Shown here piece by piece: positions 63,698 to 64,000 of a DNA stretch of 64,000 bases. The position numbers were made by a program, and so were the translations under genes. This DNA is from Bacillota bacterium (lineage in GTDB: Bacteria > Bacillota > Clostridia > Lachnospirales > Anaerotignaceae). Where the stretch lies: the NCBI GenBank assembly GCA_019422105.1, contig JAHZDZ010000007.1, forward strand, positions 105,971 to 169,970, given 5' to 3'. The notes under the pieces are model-generated. The model was given only the letters and a program-made list of their open reading frames with translations. It ran no database searches and was not told the DNA's origin. How positions within the stretch are numbered: position 1 is the stretch's first letter; each line of letters starts with the position of its first letter.

Positions 63698-64000
63698 TTA
63701 TTTTGACGCCCCACAGCATTTTTTATATTTTTTACCGCTGCCGCATGGACAGGGGTCATTTCTTCCGATTTTATCTCCCTTTACGACAGTACGTGACTTT
63801 TTCTGCTCCAAAGTAAGCTCCTTCTGCTTTGCCTCGTCAAAAATTTCATTCCACTGGGGAAGCGTATACAAATGTTCTGCTTTATATTCCACCATCTTTT
63901 TGAAGAGTCTTTCAAAATCAATTGCCAGCTCAACGGCGGAATTTTCATCCAACTCGTTAACCTCGAGCATTTCAGGAAGCGCTTCGTTAATACCATCAAT
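63698..64000 (-). CDS. SEC-C motif protein (5' end outside the window)
   Basis: The last 100 residues of a protein whose start lies beyond the window. It ends in the zinc-binding SEC-C motif [19 protein letters not shown]. The preceding helical part ([33 protein letters not shown]) is not SecA sequence, so this is a stand-alone SEC-C protein. Adjacent to sua5 and probably cotranscribed. Confidence 0.85.
   Translation of the reverse strand: MDGINEALPEMLEVNELDENSAVELAIDFERLFKKMVEYKAEHLYTLPQWNEIFDEAKQKELTLEQKKSRTVVKGDKIGRNDPCPCGSGKKYKKCCGASK

Overview
The window looks like chromosomal DNA of a strictly anaerobic, endospore-forming Clostridia, most likely from the Lachnospirales; the genus cannot be fixed from the sequence alone. 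Evidence: a three-gene GerA-type germinant-receptor operon, spoIIR, spmA/spmB, a SleB-like cortex hydrolase and an AbrB/SpoVT-like regulator; a Re-type citrate synthase as found in anaerobic clostridia; strong AAGGAGG-type ribosome sites with frequent GTG/TTG starts; and Firmicutes gene orders (tadA-SRP RNA-dnaX-ebfC-recR; rpsF-ssb-rpsR; sua5-arginine phosphatase-rpiB-upp). I see no phage, CRISPR array, transposase, rRNA or tRNA.

Layout. 0-8 kb: a divergent enolase paralogue behind a cluster of repeated promoter boxes, a rhomboid protease, a divergent SLOG/ribbon-helix-helix pair, and the isocitrate dehydrogenase/Re-citrate synthase operon. 8-19.5 kb: small metabolic genes, a lipoprotein, signal peptidase, wecB, a lone ImmA-type peptidase, a catalytically dead beta-lactamase-fold/DUF302 fusion, a fructokinase gene broken by one amber codon, and a frameshifted NERD gene. 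19.5-30.5 kb: housekeeping on the minus strand (rpsF-ssb-rpsR, thyA-folA, recR, ebfC, dnaX, SRP RNA, tadA, an LCP ligase with a lipoprotein, spmA-spmB). 30.7-45 kb: AbrB-like regulator, a stalk-domain secreted protein, a D-aminoacylase/sodium symporter pair, an ECF-like sigma factor, SleB-like hydrolase, ddl-murI, an APC permease and a GNAT acetyltransferase. 45.5-58.4 kb: spoIIR, the ger operon, a TolC-like protein, two stalk-domain surface proteins and a DnaD-DnaI helicase-loading pair. 58.9-64 kb: mscL with a zinc ribbon, a WecA/TagO transferase, upp, rpiB, an arginine-phosphatase-like protein, sua5 and the 3' end of a SEC-C protein.

The most unusual content is non-coding. Two repeat families occupy the gaps. 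Family B (about 120-135 bp; copies at 1-69, 22231-22350, 25636-25760, 26203-26310, 55855-55990 and 62008-62139) lies 5' of genes and always points towards the downstream gene; four copies begin with a TATAAT box directly followed by a CCG..AAAA..CGG dyad. Family A lies at gene 3' ends: elements with CTGTCAA/TTGACA ends sit between two copies of the locus's own terminator hairpin (4089-4430, 45142-45348, 50441-50694, more decayed at 39191-39507). Together they look like a recurring promoter/leader cassette and a terminator-associated MITE-like element. These are my best candidates for something undescribed, followed by the pseudo-beta-lactamase-DUF302 fusion and the enolase paralogue.
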